In this document: positions 54,701 through 64,000 of the stretch, in pieces | Layout of the letters: each line of letters starts with the position of its first letter | How positions within the stretch are numbered: position 1 is the stretch's first letter | Origin: Oceanobacter mangrovi | GTDB taxonomy: Bacteria; Pseudomonadota; Gammaproteobacteria; Pseudomonadales; Oceanobacteraceae | DNA length: 64,000 bases | Direction of reading: 5' to 3' | NCBI RefSeq assembly: GCF_019740315.1 | Contig: NZ_JAHXZR010000004.1 | Span: forward strand, 124,001-188,000 | The notes under the pieces: model-generated | The model's input: only the letters and a program-made list of their open reading frames with translations | What the model was told of the DNA's origin: nothing | The model's database searches: none | Position numbers and translations under genes: made by a program

Positions 54701-55872
54701 TGCGTATCGTCCGCGGTGCGACTTTCGAGCGTCTGACTCGTGCGCTGTCTGGCCAGGCCGTTAACGTGGCTCCTGGTCTGAAGAAAGGCGACGTGCTGGC
54801 GGAAGACTACCTGGCTGGCCTGAGCGAGCAGGACTGGTGGCGTATCATCCCGCAGGATGAAACCCTGGCAGATATGCTGGAGAAAGCCGAGCAGTCGCTG
54901 ATCGAACGCCAGAAAGAAGTTGATGCCAAGTTCGAAGACAAGAAACGCAAGCTGCAGACCGGTGATGACCTGGCTCCTGGCGTTCTGAAGATCGTCAAGG
55001 TGTACCTGGCTATCAAGCGTAAGATCCAGCCTGGTGACAAGATGGCTGGTCGTCACGGTAACAAAGGTGTTATCTCCGCGATCAAGCCAATCGAAGATAT
55101 GCCATACGACGAAAACGGCGTAACGGTTGATATCTGTCTGAACCCGCTGGGTGTTCCGTCCCGTATGAACGTGGGTCAGATCATGGAGATCCACCTGGGT
55201 ATGGCGGCCAAGGGTCTGGGTGACAAGATCAACGAAATGCTGCAGCAGCAGCGTGAAATCGCCAAGCTGCGTGAGTTGCTGAACGAGATCTACAACGGCG
55301 GCGATGCCGGTCGTATCGAAGATCTGGACGGCATGTCTGACGACGAAATCATGGAGCTGGCACGTAACCTGCGCAACGGTGTGCCAATGGCAACACCAGC
55401 GTTCGATGGTGCCAAGGAAACCGAGATCAAGCGTATGCTGAATCTGGCCGGTATTCCTGAATCCGGTCAGGTCACTCTGTACGACGGCCGTACTGGTGAA
55501 GCCTTCGACCGTAAGGTAACCGTGGGTTACATGTACATGCTGAAGCTGAACCACCTGGTAGACGACAAGATGCACGCCCGTTCTACCGGCTCCTACAGCC
55601 TGGTTACCCAGCAGCCGCTGGGTGGTAAGGCTCAGTTTGGTGGTCAGCGCTTCGGTGAGATGGAGGTGTGGGCACTGGAAGCTTACGGTGCTGCATACAC
55701 CCTGCAGGAAATGCTGACTGTGAAGTCCGACGACGTGGCCGGCCGTACCAAGATGTACAAGAACATCGTGGATGGCGATCACCGGATGGAAGCAGGCATG
55801 CCGGAATCCTTCAACGTATTGGTGAAGGAAATCCGTTCCCTGGGTATCGACATCGAACTGGAAAACGAATAA
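51796..55872 (+). CDS. rpoB: RNA polymerase beta subunit
   Basis: RpoB is 1358 aa, complete. The rifampicin-binding region ([20 protein letters not shown], then [11 protein letters not shown]) is wild-type in appearance. [10 protein letters not shown], near the active site, and the C-terminal [19 protein letters not shown] are present. It forms half of the catalytic cleft. It is followed by rpoC. Confidence 0.98.
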   Translation: MAYSYTEKKRIRKDFGKLPNVMDVPYLLAIQIDSYQKFLQKGNNAEDRLDVGLHAAFKSVFPIISYSGNAALEYVSYRLGTPTFDEKECMLRGVTYAAPLRVKVRLIVYDKESSTKAIKDIKEQEVYMGEMPLMTDNGTFIVNGTERVIVSQLHRSPGVFFDHDKGKTHSSGKLLYNARVIPYRGSWLDFEFDPKDLVYVRIDRRRKLPASILLRALGYSTAEILETFFDNDDYRIVGGALKLKLIPSRLRGETAQFDILDNDGNVIVEAARRITARHIRQLEKANVQDLDVPTEYVLGKAVAKDIIDSRTGEVLATANAEITAELLGKMATAGIESFQTIYTNEIDCGSFLSDTLRIDPTSNQLESLVEIYRMMRPGEPPTKESAEALFENLFFTEERYDLSAVGRMKFNRRIGREEIVGSGVLDRGDIVEVLRTLIDIRNGKGIVDDIDHLGNRRIRSVGEMAENQFRVGLVRVERAVRERLSMAESEGLMPQDLINAKPVAAAVKEFFGSSQLSQFMDQNNPLSEVTHKRRISALGPGGLTRERAGFEVRDVHATHYGRVCPIETPEGPNIGLINSLASYARTNEYGFLESPYRIVQDGIVTDEIIYVSAIEEADYVIAQASVPTDENGRLQGDLISVRHKNEFTMMSPDNVTLQDVSPQQVVSIAASLIPFLEHDDANRALMGSNMQRQAVPTLRSEKPLVGTGIERAVAADSGVCVVAKRGGVIDSVDAGRIVVKVNDEETVAGEAGVDIYNLTKYTRSNQNTCINQRPLVKAGDMVNRGDIMADGPSVDLGELALGQNFRIAFMPWNGYNYEDSILLSERVSQEDRLTTIHIQELTCVARDTKLGAEEITSDIPNVGEAALAKLDESGIVYIGAEVKPGDILVGKVTPKGETQLTPEEKLLRAIFGEKASDVKDTSLRVKTGTTGTVIDVQVFTRDGVEKDQRAKDIERQQLDQVRKDLNEEMRIVRGATFERLTRALSGQAVNVAPGLKKGDVLAEDYLAGLSEQDWWRIIPQDETLADMLEKAEQSLIERQKEVDAKFEDKKRKLQTGDDLAPGVLKIVKVYLAIKRKIQPGDKMAGRHGNKGVISAIKPIEDMPYDENGVTVDICLNPLGVPSRMNVGQIMEIHLGMAAKGLGDKINEMLQQQREIAKLRELLNEIYNGGDAGRIEDLDGMSDDEIMELARNLRNGVPMATPAFDGAKETEIKRMLNLAGIPESGQVTLYDGRTGEAFDRKVTVGYMYMLKLNHLVDDKMHARSTGSYSLVTQQPLGGKAQFGGQRFGEMEVWALEAYGAAYTLQEMLTVKSDDVAGRTKMYKNIVDGDHRMEAGMPESFNVLVKEIRSLGIDIELENE

Positions 55873-55948
55873 TCGGTCTAGCTGAGAGACCAGTCAGTCG
55901 GGACGGCTGGCTGGTTTCCTCGCTCACGCCAAGTGGAGCAATTTCTCT

Positions 55949-58900
55949 ATGAAAGACTTAGTCAATTTTCTGCGTAGCCAGAATAATGCCGACGAGTTCG
56001 ATGCCATCCGTATCGGTCTTGCCTCGCCGGACATGATTCGCTCCTGGTCCTATGGTGAAGTAAAAAAGCCAGAGACCATTAACTACCGTACTTTCAAACC
56101 AGAACGTGATGGTTTGTTCTGTGCCCGTATCTTTGGTCCTATCAAGGACTACGAATGCTTGTGTGGCAAATACAAGCGTCTGAAGCACCGCGGCGTTATC
56201 TGTGAAAAATGTGGCGTTGAAGTAACTCAGGCCAAAGTGCGTCGTGAACGCATGGGTCACATTGAGCTGGCTTCTCCGGTTGCGCACATCTGGTTCCTGA
56301 AGTCACTGCCATCCCGTATCGGTTTGATGCTGGATATGACCCTGCGTGATATCGAGCGAATCCTGTATTACGAATCCTTCGTGGTTACTGAGCCAGGCAT
56401 GACGACTCTGGAACAGGGTCAGCTGCTGTCTGATGAACAGTACTACGAAGCAATCGAAGAATTTGGTGACGAATTCGAAGCCAAGATGGGTGCTGAAGCC
56501 ATCCAGGCTTTGCTGGGCCACATTGAACTGGAAGAAGAAGTTCAGCGTCTGCGTGAAGAAATTCCTGCGACCAACTCTGAAACCAAGATCAAGAAGCTGT
56601 CCAAGCGTCTGAAGATTCTTGAGGCATTCTTCCAGTCCGGCAATGATCCCAAGTGGATGATCATGTCTGTGCTGCCAGTACTGCCACCGGATCTGCGTCC
56701 TCTGGTGCCGCTGGACGGCGGTCGTTTTGCGACTTCCGACCTCAACGACCTGTACCGTCGCGTGATCAACCGTAACAACCGTCTGAAGCGTCTGCTGGAG
56801 CTGAACGCACCTGACATCATCGTCCGCAACGAAAAGCGTATGCTGCAGGAAGCGGTTGATGCCTTGCTGGATAACGGTCGTCGCGGTCGCGCCATCACTG
56901 GTTCCAACAAGCGTCCTCTGAAATCCCTGGCCGACATGATCAAGGGTAAGCAGGGTCGTTTCCGTCAGAACCTGTTGGGTAAACGTGTTGACTACTCCGG
57001 TCGTTCCGTAATTACCGTAGGCCCACAGCTGCGTCTGCACCAGTGTGGTCTGCCGAAGAAGATGGCTCTGGAGCTGTTCAAGCCGTTCATCTTCTCCAAG
57101 CTGGAACACCGTGGTCTGGCTACGACCATCAAAGCTGCGAAGAAGATGGTAGAGCGCGAAACTCCGGAAGTGTGGGATATCCTCGCTGACGTGATTCGTG
57201 AACACCCGGTGATGCTGAACCGTGCGCCAACCCTGCACCGTTTGGGTATCCAGGCGTTCGAACCTCAGTTGATCGAAGGTAAGGCAATCCAGTTGCACCC
57301 ATTGGTGTGTGCGGCTTACAACGCCGACTTCGACGGTGACCAGATGGCCGTTCACGTGCCGCTGACCATCGAAGCCCAGCTGGAAGCACGTGCGCTGATG
57401 ATGGCAACCAACAACGTGTTGTCTCCAGCCAACGGTGAGCCAATCATCGTACCTTCCCAGGACGTGGTACTGGGTCTGTATTGGATGACCCGTGAGCGTG
57501 TAAACGCCACTGGTGAAGGCATGGTATTCGCTGATCTGGACGAAGTTCAGCGCGCTTACCAGACCGGTTCTGCGCACCTGCAGGCTCGCGTCAAGGTACG
57601 TATCAACCAGACTGTGGTTGATGAAGATGGCAACAGTGAAAGCAGCACCCTGGTGGTTGATACCACTGTTGGTCGTGCGCTGCTGTTCCGTATCGTACCA
57701 AAAGGTCTGCCATTCGAGCTGGTGAACCAGCCGATGAAGAAGAAGGCGATTTCCCGTCTGATCAACACTGCGTACCGTCGTGTGGGTCTTAAGGATACCG
57801 TTATCTTCGCTGACCAGGTGATGTACACCGGCTTCCAGTACGCAACCAAGTCCGGTTCCTCCATTGGTGTGAACGACTTTGAAATTCCGGCCGCCAAGGC
57901 AGACATCATTGCCAACGCGGATGCTGAAGTTAAGGAAATCGAAAGCCAGTTTGCTTCTGGTCTGGTGACCCACGGCGAGAAGTACAACAAGGTGATCGAC
58001 ATTTGGTCCCGTGCCAACGAACTGGTTGCCAAGGCGATGATGGAAAACCTGGGTAAAGAACCGGTAATTGACCGTGAGGGCAATGAGGTTCAACAGGAAT
58101 CCTTCAACTCTGTCTACATGATGGCTGACTCCGGTGCTCGTGGTAGCCCGGCGCAGATTCGTCAGTTGGCTGGTATGCGTGGTCTGATGGCCAAGCCTGA
58201 CGGCTCCATCATTGAGACGCCGATTGTGGCGAACTTCCGTGAAGGTCTGAACGTACTGCAGTACTTCACCTCCACTCACGGTGCTCGTAAGGGTCTGGCG
58301 GATACCGCCTTGAAGACTGCGAACTCCGGTTACCTGACTCGTCGTCTGGTTGACGTTGCGCAGGATCTGGTAGTTACCGAAAACGACTGTGGCACCACTG
58401 AAGGTCTGGTGATGACGCCGCTGATCGAAGGCGGTGACGTTGTGGTTGGTCTGGGTGACCGTATTCTGGGTCGTGTGATCGCAGAAGACGTATACCAGCC
58501 AAACACCCTGGAACTGGTTGTTCCTGCCGGTACCCTGGTTGACGAAAAGTGGGTCAAGCATATCGAAGCGGAAGGTGTGGACGAGGTGATTGTACGCTCG
58601 GCCATTACCTGTGAATCCCGTACCGGTATCTGTTCCTGCTGCTACGGTCGTGACCTCGGTCGCGGTCACCTGGTGAACGTCGGTGAAGCAGTTGGTGTTA
58701 TCGCTGCCCAGTCGATCGGTGAGCCGGGTACTCAGCTGACCATGCGTACGTTCCACATTGGTGGTGCGGCATCCCGTTCTTCTGCCGCTGATAGCGTGCA
58801 GGTGAAAAATGCCGGTACCGTGCGTCTGCACAACCTGAAGACAGTTACCCGTGCTGACGGCAACCTAGTGGCGGTTTCCCGTTCCGGTTCGATCGCCATT

Positions 58901-60169
58901 GCGGATGAACATGGCCGTGAGCGTGAGCTGTACAAGCTGCCATACGGTGCTGTGATCAGTGTTAACGACGGTACCAAGGTTGAAGCCGGTCAGAAGGTTG
59001 CTACCTGGGATCCACACACTCACCCAATCGTTACCGAAGTGGCGGGTCGTATCGAATTCGTTGGCATGGACGAAGGCATAACCATCAAGCGTCAAACTGA
59101 CGAATTGACCGGCCTGTCCAACATCGAAGTAATTGATCCGAAGGATCGTCCAGCGGCCGGTAAAGACATTCGTCCAATGGTTAAGCTGGTTGATGCCAGC
59201 GGCAATGACGTACTGCTGGCAGGTACTACCTCTCCAGCCCAGTACATGCTGCCGCCGAATGCGTTGGTGAACAACGAGAACGGTACTGAAGTGCAGGTGG
59301 GTGACGTTATCGCACGTATTCCTCAGGAAACGTCTGGTAACAAGGACATCACCGGTGGTCTGCCACGCGTTGCTGACCTGTTCGAAGCCCGTAAGCCGAA
59401 AGAGCCTGCCATTCTGGCGGAAATCTCCGGTACTGTTAGCTTCGGCAAGGAAACCAAAGGCAAGAAGCGTCTGGTAATCACTCCGAAGGATGGTGGCGAA
59501 GCTTATGAAGAGCTGATCCACAAGTGGCGTCACCTGAACGTGTTCGAAGGTGAACACGTTGAGAAGGGTGAAATCATTTCCGACGGTCCGCTGAACCCGC
59601 ACGATATTCTGCGTCTGAAGACTGTTGGCGACCTGGCGATGTACATCACCAACGAAGTGCAGGAAGTTTACCGACTGCAGGGCGTAGGCATCGATGACAA
59701 GCACATCGAAGTTATCGTGCGTCAGATGCTGCGCAAGGTGTTGATCCATGACGCCGGCGATACCACCTTCATTCCAGGTGACCAGGTTGAATATGCAGCC
59801 TTCCTGGAAGAGAACGAGCGTGCTAACGCGGCTGGCCGTATCCTGGCTACCGGCGAACGTGTGCTGCTGGGTATCACCAAGGCCTCGCTGGCAACCGAAT
59901 CCTTCATCTCGGCGGCTTCCTTCCAGGAAACCACCCGGGTTCTGACCGAAGGTGCGGTAACTGGCAAAGTCGACAGCCTGCGCGGTCTTAAAGAGAACGT
60001 GGTCGTGGGTCGTCTGATTCCTGCGGGTACCGGTTTGGCTTACCACGCAGAACGCAAGCGCAAGCGTCAGGTTCGTGAAAACGAACGTCATCGCTCCATG
60101 CCTGAAGTTCTGAGTGTGTCTGCAGAAGATATGGAAGCCAAGCTGAGCGAAGCGTTCAGCGACAAGTAA
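55949..60169 (+). CDS. rpoC: RNA polymerase beta' subunit
   Basis: RpoC is 1406 aa, complete. The N-terminal zinc site [20 protein letters not shown], catalytic loop [12 protein letters not shown] with the three Asp that hold Mg2+, the bridge helix/trigger-loop segments, and the second zinc site ([13 protein letters not shown]) are visible. It ends before a strong terminator. Confidence 0.98.
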   Translation: MKDLVNFLRSQNNADEFDAIRIGLASPDMIRSWSYGEVKKPETINYRTFKPERDGLFCARIFGPIKDYECLCGKYKRLKHRGVICEKCGVEVTQAKVRRERMGHIELASPVAHIWFLKSLPSRIGLMLDMTLRDIERILYYESFVVTEPGMTTLEQGQLLSDEQYYEAIEEFGDEFEAKMGAEAIQALLGHIELEEEVQRLREEIPATNSETKIKKLSKRLKILEAFFQSGNDPKWMIMSVLPVLPPDLRPLVPLDGGRFATSDLNDLYRRVINRNNRLKRLLELNAPDIIVRNEKRMLQEAVDALLDNGRRGRAITGSNKRPLKSLADMIKGKQGRFRQNLLGKRVDYSGRSVITVGPQLRLHQCGLPKKMALELFKPFIFSKLEHRGLATTIKAAKKMVERETPEVWDILADVIREHPVMLNRAPTLHRLGIQAFEPQLIEGKAIQLHPLVCAAYNADFDGDQMAVHVPLTIEAQLEARALMMATNNVLSPANGEPIIVPSQDVVLGLYWMTRERVNATGEGMVFADLDEVQRAYQTGSAHLQARVKVRINQTVVDEDGNSESSTLVVDTTVGRALLFRIVPKGLPFELVNQPMKKKAISRLINTAYRRVGLKDTVIFADQVMYTGFQYATKSGSSIGVNDFEIPAAKADIIANADAEVKEIESQFASGLVTHGEKYNKVIDIWSRANELVAKAMMENLGKEPVIDREGNEVQQESFNSVYMMADSGARGSPAQIRQLAGMRGLMAKPDGSIIETPIVANFREGLNVLQYFTSTHGARKGLADTALKTANSGYLTRRLVDVAQDLVVTENDCGTTEGLVMTPLIEGGDVVVGLGDRILGRVIAEDVYQPNTLELVVPAGTLVDEKWVKHIEAEGVDEVIVRSAITCESRTGICSCCYGRDLGRGHLVNVGEAVGVIAAQSIGEPGTQLTMRTFHIGGAASRSSAADSVQVKNAGTVRLHNLKTVTRADGNLVAVSRSGSIAIADEHGRERELYKLPYGAVISVNDGTKVEAGQKVATWDPHTHPIVTEVAGRIEFVGMDEGITIKRQTDELTGLSNIEVIDPKDRPAAGKDIRPMVKLVDASGNDVLLAGTTSPAQYMLPPNALVNNENGTEVQVGDVIARIPQETSGNKDITGGLPRVADLFEARKPKEPAILAEISGTVSFGKETKGKKRLVITPKDGGEAYEELIHKWRHLNVFEGEHVEKGEIISDGPLNPHDILRLKTVGDLAMYITNEVQEVYRLQGVGIDDKHIEVIVRQMLRKVLIHDAGDTTFIPGDQVEYAAFLEENERANAAGRILATGERVLLGITKASLATESFISAASFQETTRVLTEGAVTGKVDSLRGLKENVVVGRLIPAGTGLAYHAERKRKRQVRENERHRSMPEVLSVSAEDMEAKLSEAFSDK

Positions 60170-60191
60170 TTGTCAGGCTTCTGAGGCAAAG

Positions 60192-60217
60192 GGGAGGCCT
60201 GAAGGTCTCCCTTTTGT
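60192..60217 (+). terminator. Terminator after rpoC
   Basis: GGGAGGCC-TGAA-GGTCTCCC (one G-U pair) is followed by TTTTG and more T residues. Confidence 0.8.
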
Positions 60218-60245
60218 TTATTGGTGGGGTGGTGCTGATTAATAC

Positions 60246-60274
60246 TTGATCTGACTTGATTCGGGGATTATTAT
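60246..60274 (+). promoter_or_regulatory. Promoter of the str operon (rpsL-rpsG-fusA-tufA)
   Basis: TTGATC (60246-60251), 17-bp spacer and TATTAT (60269-60274), upstream of rpsL and just after the rpoC terminator. Confidence 0.7.
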
Positions 60275-60339
60275 CTCCGCCCCTTTTATTGTGCCCATCT
60301 TGTATGAGCACGTTGTTAGTAATAGTTGGAGTTTGCTAA

Positions 60340-60714
<375 letters not shown>

Positions 60715-60817
60715 TCCTTTCCGATTAACTCTGGGAACCGCTCTATCGTTTTAGATAAGAGTAAGGCTGAGCTCCCTGTTTGTTGATAGATGCTCAGACT
60801 CACCTGAAGACCTATGA

Positions 60818-61297
<480 letters not shown>

Positions 61298-61316
61298 TTG
61301 ATCTGAGGACGACACA

Positions 61317-63419
61317 GTGGCACGCACAACTCCTATCGAACGTTACCGTAATATCGGTATCTGCGCTCACGTAGATGCTGGTAAGACGACAACGACCGAG
61401 CGTGTGCTTTTCTACACCGGTGTATCTCACAAGATTGGTGAGGTGCATGATGGTGCAGCAACGATGGACTGGATGGAGCAGGAGCAGGAACGGGGGATTA
61501 CGATCACCTCGGCCGCGACTACTTGTTTCTGGTCTGGTATGGCGCAGCAATTTGAGCAGCACCGTATCAACATCATTGATACTCCTGGACACGTAGACTT
61601 CACCATTGAGGTGGAACGTTCCCTGCGTGTGCTGGATGGTACTGTTGTCGTCCTTTGTGGCTCATCTGGTGTGCAGCCACAAACCGAAACCGTATGGCGT
61701 CAGGCCAATAAATATGAAGTTCCGCGCATGGTGTTCGTCAACAAGATGGACCGTGCCGGGGCCGACTATTTTATGGTCGTTGAACAGCTGAAAAAGCGTT
61801 TGGGCGCTAATGCGGTTCCGATCCAGATCAATATCGGTGCTGAAGATACCTTCAAGGGTGTTGTCGACCTGATCAAGATGAAAGCCATCATGTGGAATGA
61901 GGCTGATCAGGGTATGACCTTTACCTATGAAGATATTCCTGCTGACTTGCAGGACAAGGCTGAGGAAATGCGCGAGCACATGCTCGAAGCAGCGGCTGAA
62001 GCCAACGATGAATTAATGGACAAGTACCTTGAAGAAGGTGACTTGTCAGAAGAAGACCTGAAGGCCGGCTTGCGAGCCCGTACCCTGGCGAACGAAATTG
62101 TACTCGTTACCTGTGGTTCGGCGTTCAAGAACAAGGGTGTTCAGGCCGTGCTGGATGCGGTGATCGAATTCCTGCCATCACCTACCGAGGTGAAGGCGAT
62201 TGAAGGTCACCTCAATGACGCCGCAGAGACGCTGGCGGTGCGTCATTCTGCTGATGAAGAGCCGTTTGCTGCATTGGCGTTCAAAATCGCTACAGATCCA
62301 TTCGTAGGAACGCTGACGTTTATTCGTGTGTATTCCGGGGTGTTGAATTCTGGCGATGGCGTTTATAACGCAGTTAAGGGACGTCGCGAACGTGTTGGTC
62401 GTATGGTGCAGATGCACGCCAACAGTCGTGAAGAGATCAAGGAAGTACGCGCTGGTGATATTGCTGCGCTGATTGGTCTCAAGGATGTCACTACAGGGGA
62501 TACCCTCTGTGACATGAATGACGTTATTACGCTGGAGCGTATGGAGTTCCCGGACCCGGTTATCTCGGTTGCGGTTGAACCTCGTTCCAAGGCAGATCAG
62601 GAAAAGATGGGTGTTGCACTGGGCAAGCTGGCTCAGGAAGATCCGTCTTTCCGGGTAGAAACAGACGAAGAAACTGGCCAGACCATTATCTCCGGCATGG
62701 GTGAGTTACACCTGGATATCATCGTTGACCGTATGCGTCGCGAGTTCAAGGTGGAATGTAACGTTGGTAAGCCACAGGTGGCCTATCGCGAGAAGATCAC
62801 TGCTTCCGTTGAGATTAACCACAAGTACGCCAAGCAGTCTGGTGGTCGTGGTCAATATGGTCATGTTGTGGTTCGTTTTGAACCTGCAGAAGATGAAAAC
62901 GCCGATCAGCTCGTCTTTGTTAACGAAGTGGTGGGTGGTGCAATTCCTCGTGAATACATCCCGGCTGTACAGAAGGGGATCGAGGAACAGATGAAAAACG
63001 GGGTATTGGCTGGCTACCCGTTGCTGGGCCTCAAGGCAACCTTGTTCGATGGCTCATTCCATGACGTTGACTCTAACGAGATGGCGTTTAAAATTGCCGC
63101 CTCACAAGCAACCAAACAGCTTTCAGAAAAGGGCAGTGCAGTACTGCTTGAGCCTTTGATGAAGGTTGAAGTTGTAACACCCGAAGATTATATGGGTGAT
63201 GTGGTTGGCGACCTTAACCGTCGCCGAGGTCTGATTTCAGGAATGGATGATTCTCCATCAGGCAAGGTGGTGAACGCGTCTGTGCCGCTTGCAGAAATGT
63301 TTGGTTATGCAACTGACCTGCGTTCTGCTTCTCAGGGGCGCGCGACATATTCCATGGAATTTGAGAAGTATGCGGAAGCGCCTGCAAGTGTTGCCGAAGC
63401 AGTAATCAGAAAAGCTTAA
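61317..63419 (+). CDS. fusA: Elongation factor G
   Basis: EF-G is 700 aa from a GTG start with GAGGACG upstream. G motifs are [39 protein letters not shown] and [11 protein letters not shown]. It is the canonical str-operon EF-G that catalyses translocation. It is clearly distinct from the paralogue at 45788. Confidence 0.97.
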   Translation: MARTTPIERYRNIGICAHVDAGKTTTTERVLFYTGVSHKIGEVHDGAATMDWMEQEQERGITITSAATTCFWSGMAQQFEQHRINIIDTPGHVDFTIEVERSLRVLDGTVVVLCGSSGVQPQTETVWRQANKYEVPRMVFVNKMDRAGADYFMVVEQLKKRLGANAVPIQINIGAEDTFKGVVDLIKMKAIMWNEADQGMTFTYEDIPADLQDKAEEMREHMLEAAAEANDELMDKYLEEGDLSEEDLKAGLRARTLANEIVLVTCGSAFKNKGVQAVLDAVIEFLPSPTEVKAIEGHLNDAAETLAVRHSADEEPFAALAFKIATDPFVGTLTFIRVYSGVLNSGDGVYNAVKGRRERVGRMVQMHANSREEIKEVRAGDIAALIGLKDVTTGDTLCDMNDVITLERMEFPDPVISVAVEPRSKADQEKMGVALGKLAQEDPSFRVETDEETGQTIISGMGELHLDIIVDRMRREFKVECNVGKPQVAYREKITASVEINHKYAKQSGGRGQYGHVVVRFEPAEDENADQLVFVNEVVGGAIPREYIPAVQKGIEEQMKNGVLAGYPLLGLKATLFDGSFHDVDSNEMAFKIAASQATKQLSEKGSAVLLEPLMKVEVVTPEDYMGDVVGDLNRRRGLISGMDDSPSGKVVNASVPLAEMFGYATDLRSASQGRATYSMEFEKYAEAPASVAEAVIRKA

Positions 63420-63448
63420 TCAGTTAAAGATATTGAACGAGGTGTTCT

Positions 63449-64000
63449 ATGGCTAAGGAAACGTTTGAGCGTTCCAAACCCCACGTAAACGTAGGTACTA
63501 TCGGTCACGTTGACCATGGTAAAACCACTCTGACAGCAGCGCTGACTCGCGTGTGCTCCGAAGTTTGGGGTGGCGCTGCCGTTGCTTTCGACGGTATCGA
63601 CAATGCTCCAGAAGAGCGTGAGCGTGGTATCACCATCTCAACCTCTCACGTTGAGTACGAATCTCCAGTCCGTCACTACGCCCACGTAGACTGCCCAGGA
63701 CACGCTGACTATGTAAAAAACATGATCACCGGTGCTGCTCAGATGGACGGCGCGATCCTGGTATGTGGCTCTACTGACGGCCCAATGCCTCAGACTCGTG
63801 AACACATCCTGCTGTCCCGTCAGGTAGGTGTACCTTACATCGTTGTATTCCTGAACAAGGCTGACCTGCTGGCTGAAGACTGCGGTGGTGCAGACACTGA
63901 AGAATACGCAGAGATGCTGGAACTGGTGGAAATGGAACTGCGTGACCTGCTGTCCGAATACGACTTCCCAGGCGACGACACTCCAATCATCCCAGGTTCT
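63449..64000 (+). CDS. tufA: Elongation factor Tu, second copy, cut by window end
   Basis: The ATG at 63449 starts an EF-Tu gene of which 184 codons are visible. It appears identical, base for base, to the first part of tufB at 42828 as far as I compared. The upstream sequences differ completely, so the identity begins at the start codon. The position after fusA is the classic tufA position. Confidence 0.96.
   Translation, partial: MAKETFERSKPHVNVGTIGHVDHGKTTLTAALTRVCSEVWGGAAVAFDGIDNAPEERERGITISTSHVEYESPVRHYAHVDCPGHADYVKNMITGAAQMDGAILVCGSTDGPMPQTREHILLSRQVGVPYIVVFLNKADLLAEDCGGADTEEYAEMLELVEMELRDLLSEYDFPGDDTPIIPGS

Noticed and set aside
56303-58831. Very long minus-strand open frame (842 codons) opposite rpoC; others opposite rpoB, nifD and nifK
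   Set aside because: These arise from codon bias of highly expressed genes on the other strand; they have no ribosome-binding site, no family features and odd composition (many His, Val, Thr and Gln).

Overview
The window is chromosomal DNA of a free-living, marine-type gammaproteobacterium that fixes nitrogen. The str/rpo ribosomal region, EF-Tu, BirA/CoaX and tRNA genes have gammaproteobacterial (Oceanospirillales/Pseudomonadales-like) character, and the nif genes follow the Azotobacter vinelandii / Pseudomonas stutzeri order almost gene for gene. The genus is an inference; no 16S rRNA gene is present.

Layout. (1) 1-2.7 kb, minus strand: a peptidoglycan-binding protein (cut by the window edge), a small unknown protein, a lysozyme-like protein and a SIR2-like protein divergent from nifH. 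(2) 3.2-10.95 kb, plus strand: nifH, nifD, nifK, nifT, nifY, a small conserved gene, an LRV Fe-S repeat protein, a NifX-family protein and two further nif-associated genes. (3) 11.1-17.2 kb: a mixed-strand module with a second NifX-like gene (minus), a hemerythrin and an 88-aa protein (plus), an ankyrin-modB-modC operon (minus), and a short NifZ-like gene with a SagB-type dehydrogenase (plus). (4) 17.4-23.65 kb: nifE, nifN, nifX, a DUF269 gene, a CCE_0567-type gene, fdxB, a thioredoxin-like 2Fe-2S protein and two less known genes, bracketed by a 46-bp repeat in inverted orientation. (5) 24.1-32.4 kb: iscA-nif, nifU, nifS, nifV, cysE, a TPR-like gene, nifW, nifZ, nifM and a nif-specific clpX, ending at a strong terminator. 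(6) 32.9-36.6 kb: nifF, modE, modA and a porin that shares a near-perfect ModE operator with modA. (7) 37-64 kb: housekeeping genes: a PfkB kinase, a potassium channel, birA-coaX-SPOR, tRNA-Tyr/Gly/Thr-tufB, an LpxR-like outer-membrane protein, a second EF-G, tRNA-Trp, secE-nusG, rplKAJL-rpoBC, rpsLG-fusA and a second tuf copy cut by the window edge.

How it works together. Nitrogenase structural genes, FeMo-cofactor scaffold and carrier genes, Fe-S and homocitrate supply, electron donors (flavodoxin and ferredoxins), a maturation isomerase, a proteolytic regulator and molybdate transport lie side by side. nifH, nifE, iscA-nifU and nifF each have a sigma-54 -24/-12 element with NifA-type TGT-N10-ACA sites upstream. 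IHF-like sites lie between them at nifE, iscA-nifU and nifF. The genes nifA, nifL, nifB and nifQ are not in this window. Extra members of the NifX, NifZ and TPR-like families make the accessory regions the most interesting part. No integrase, transposase or CRISPR array was seen.
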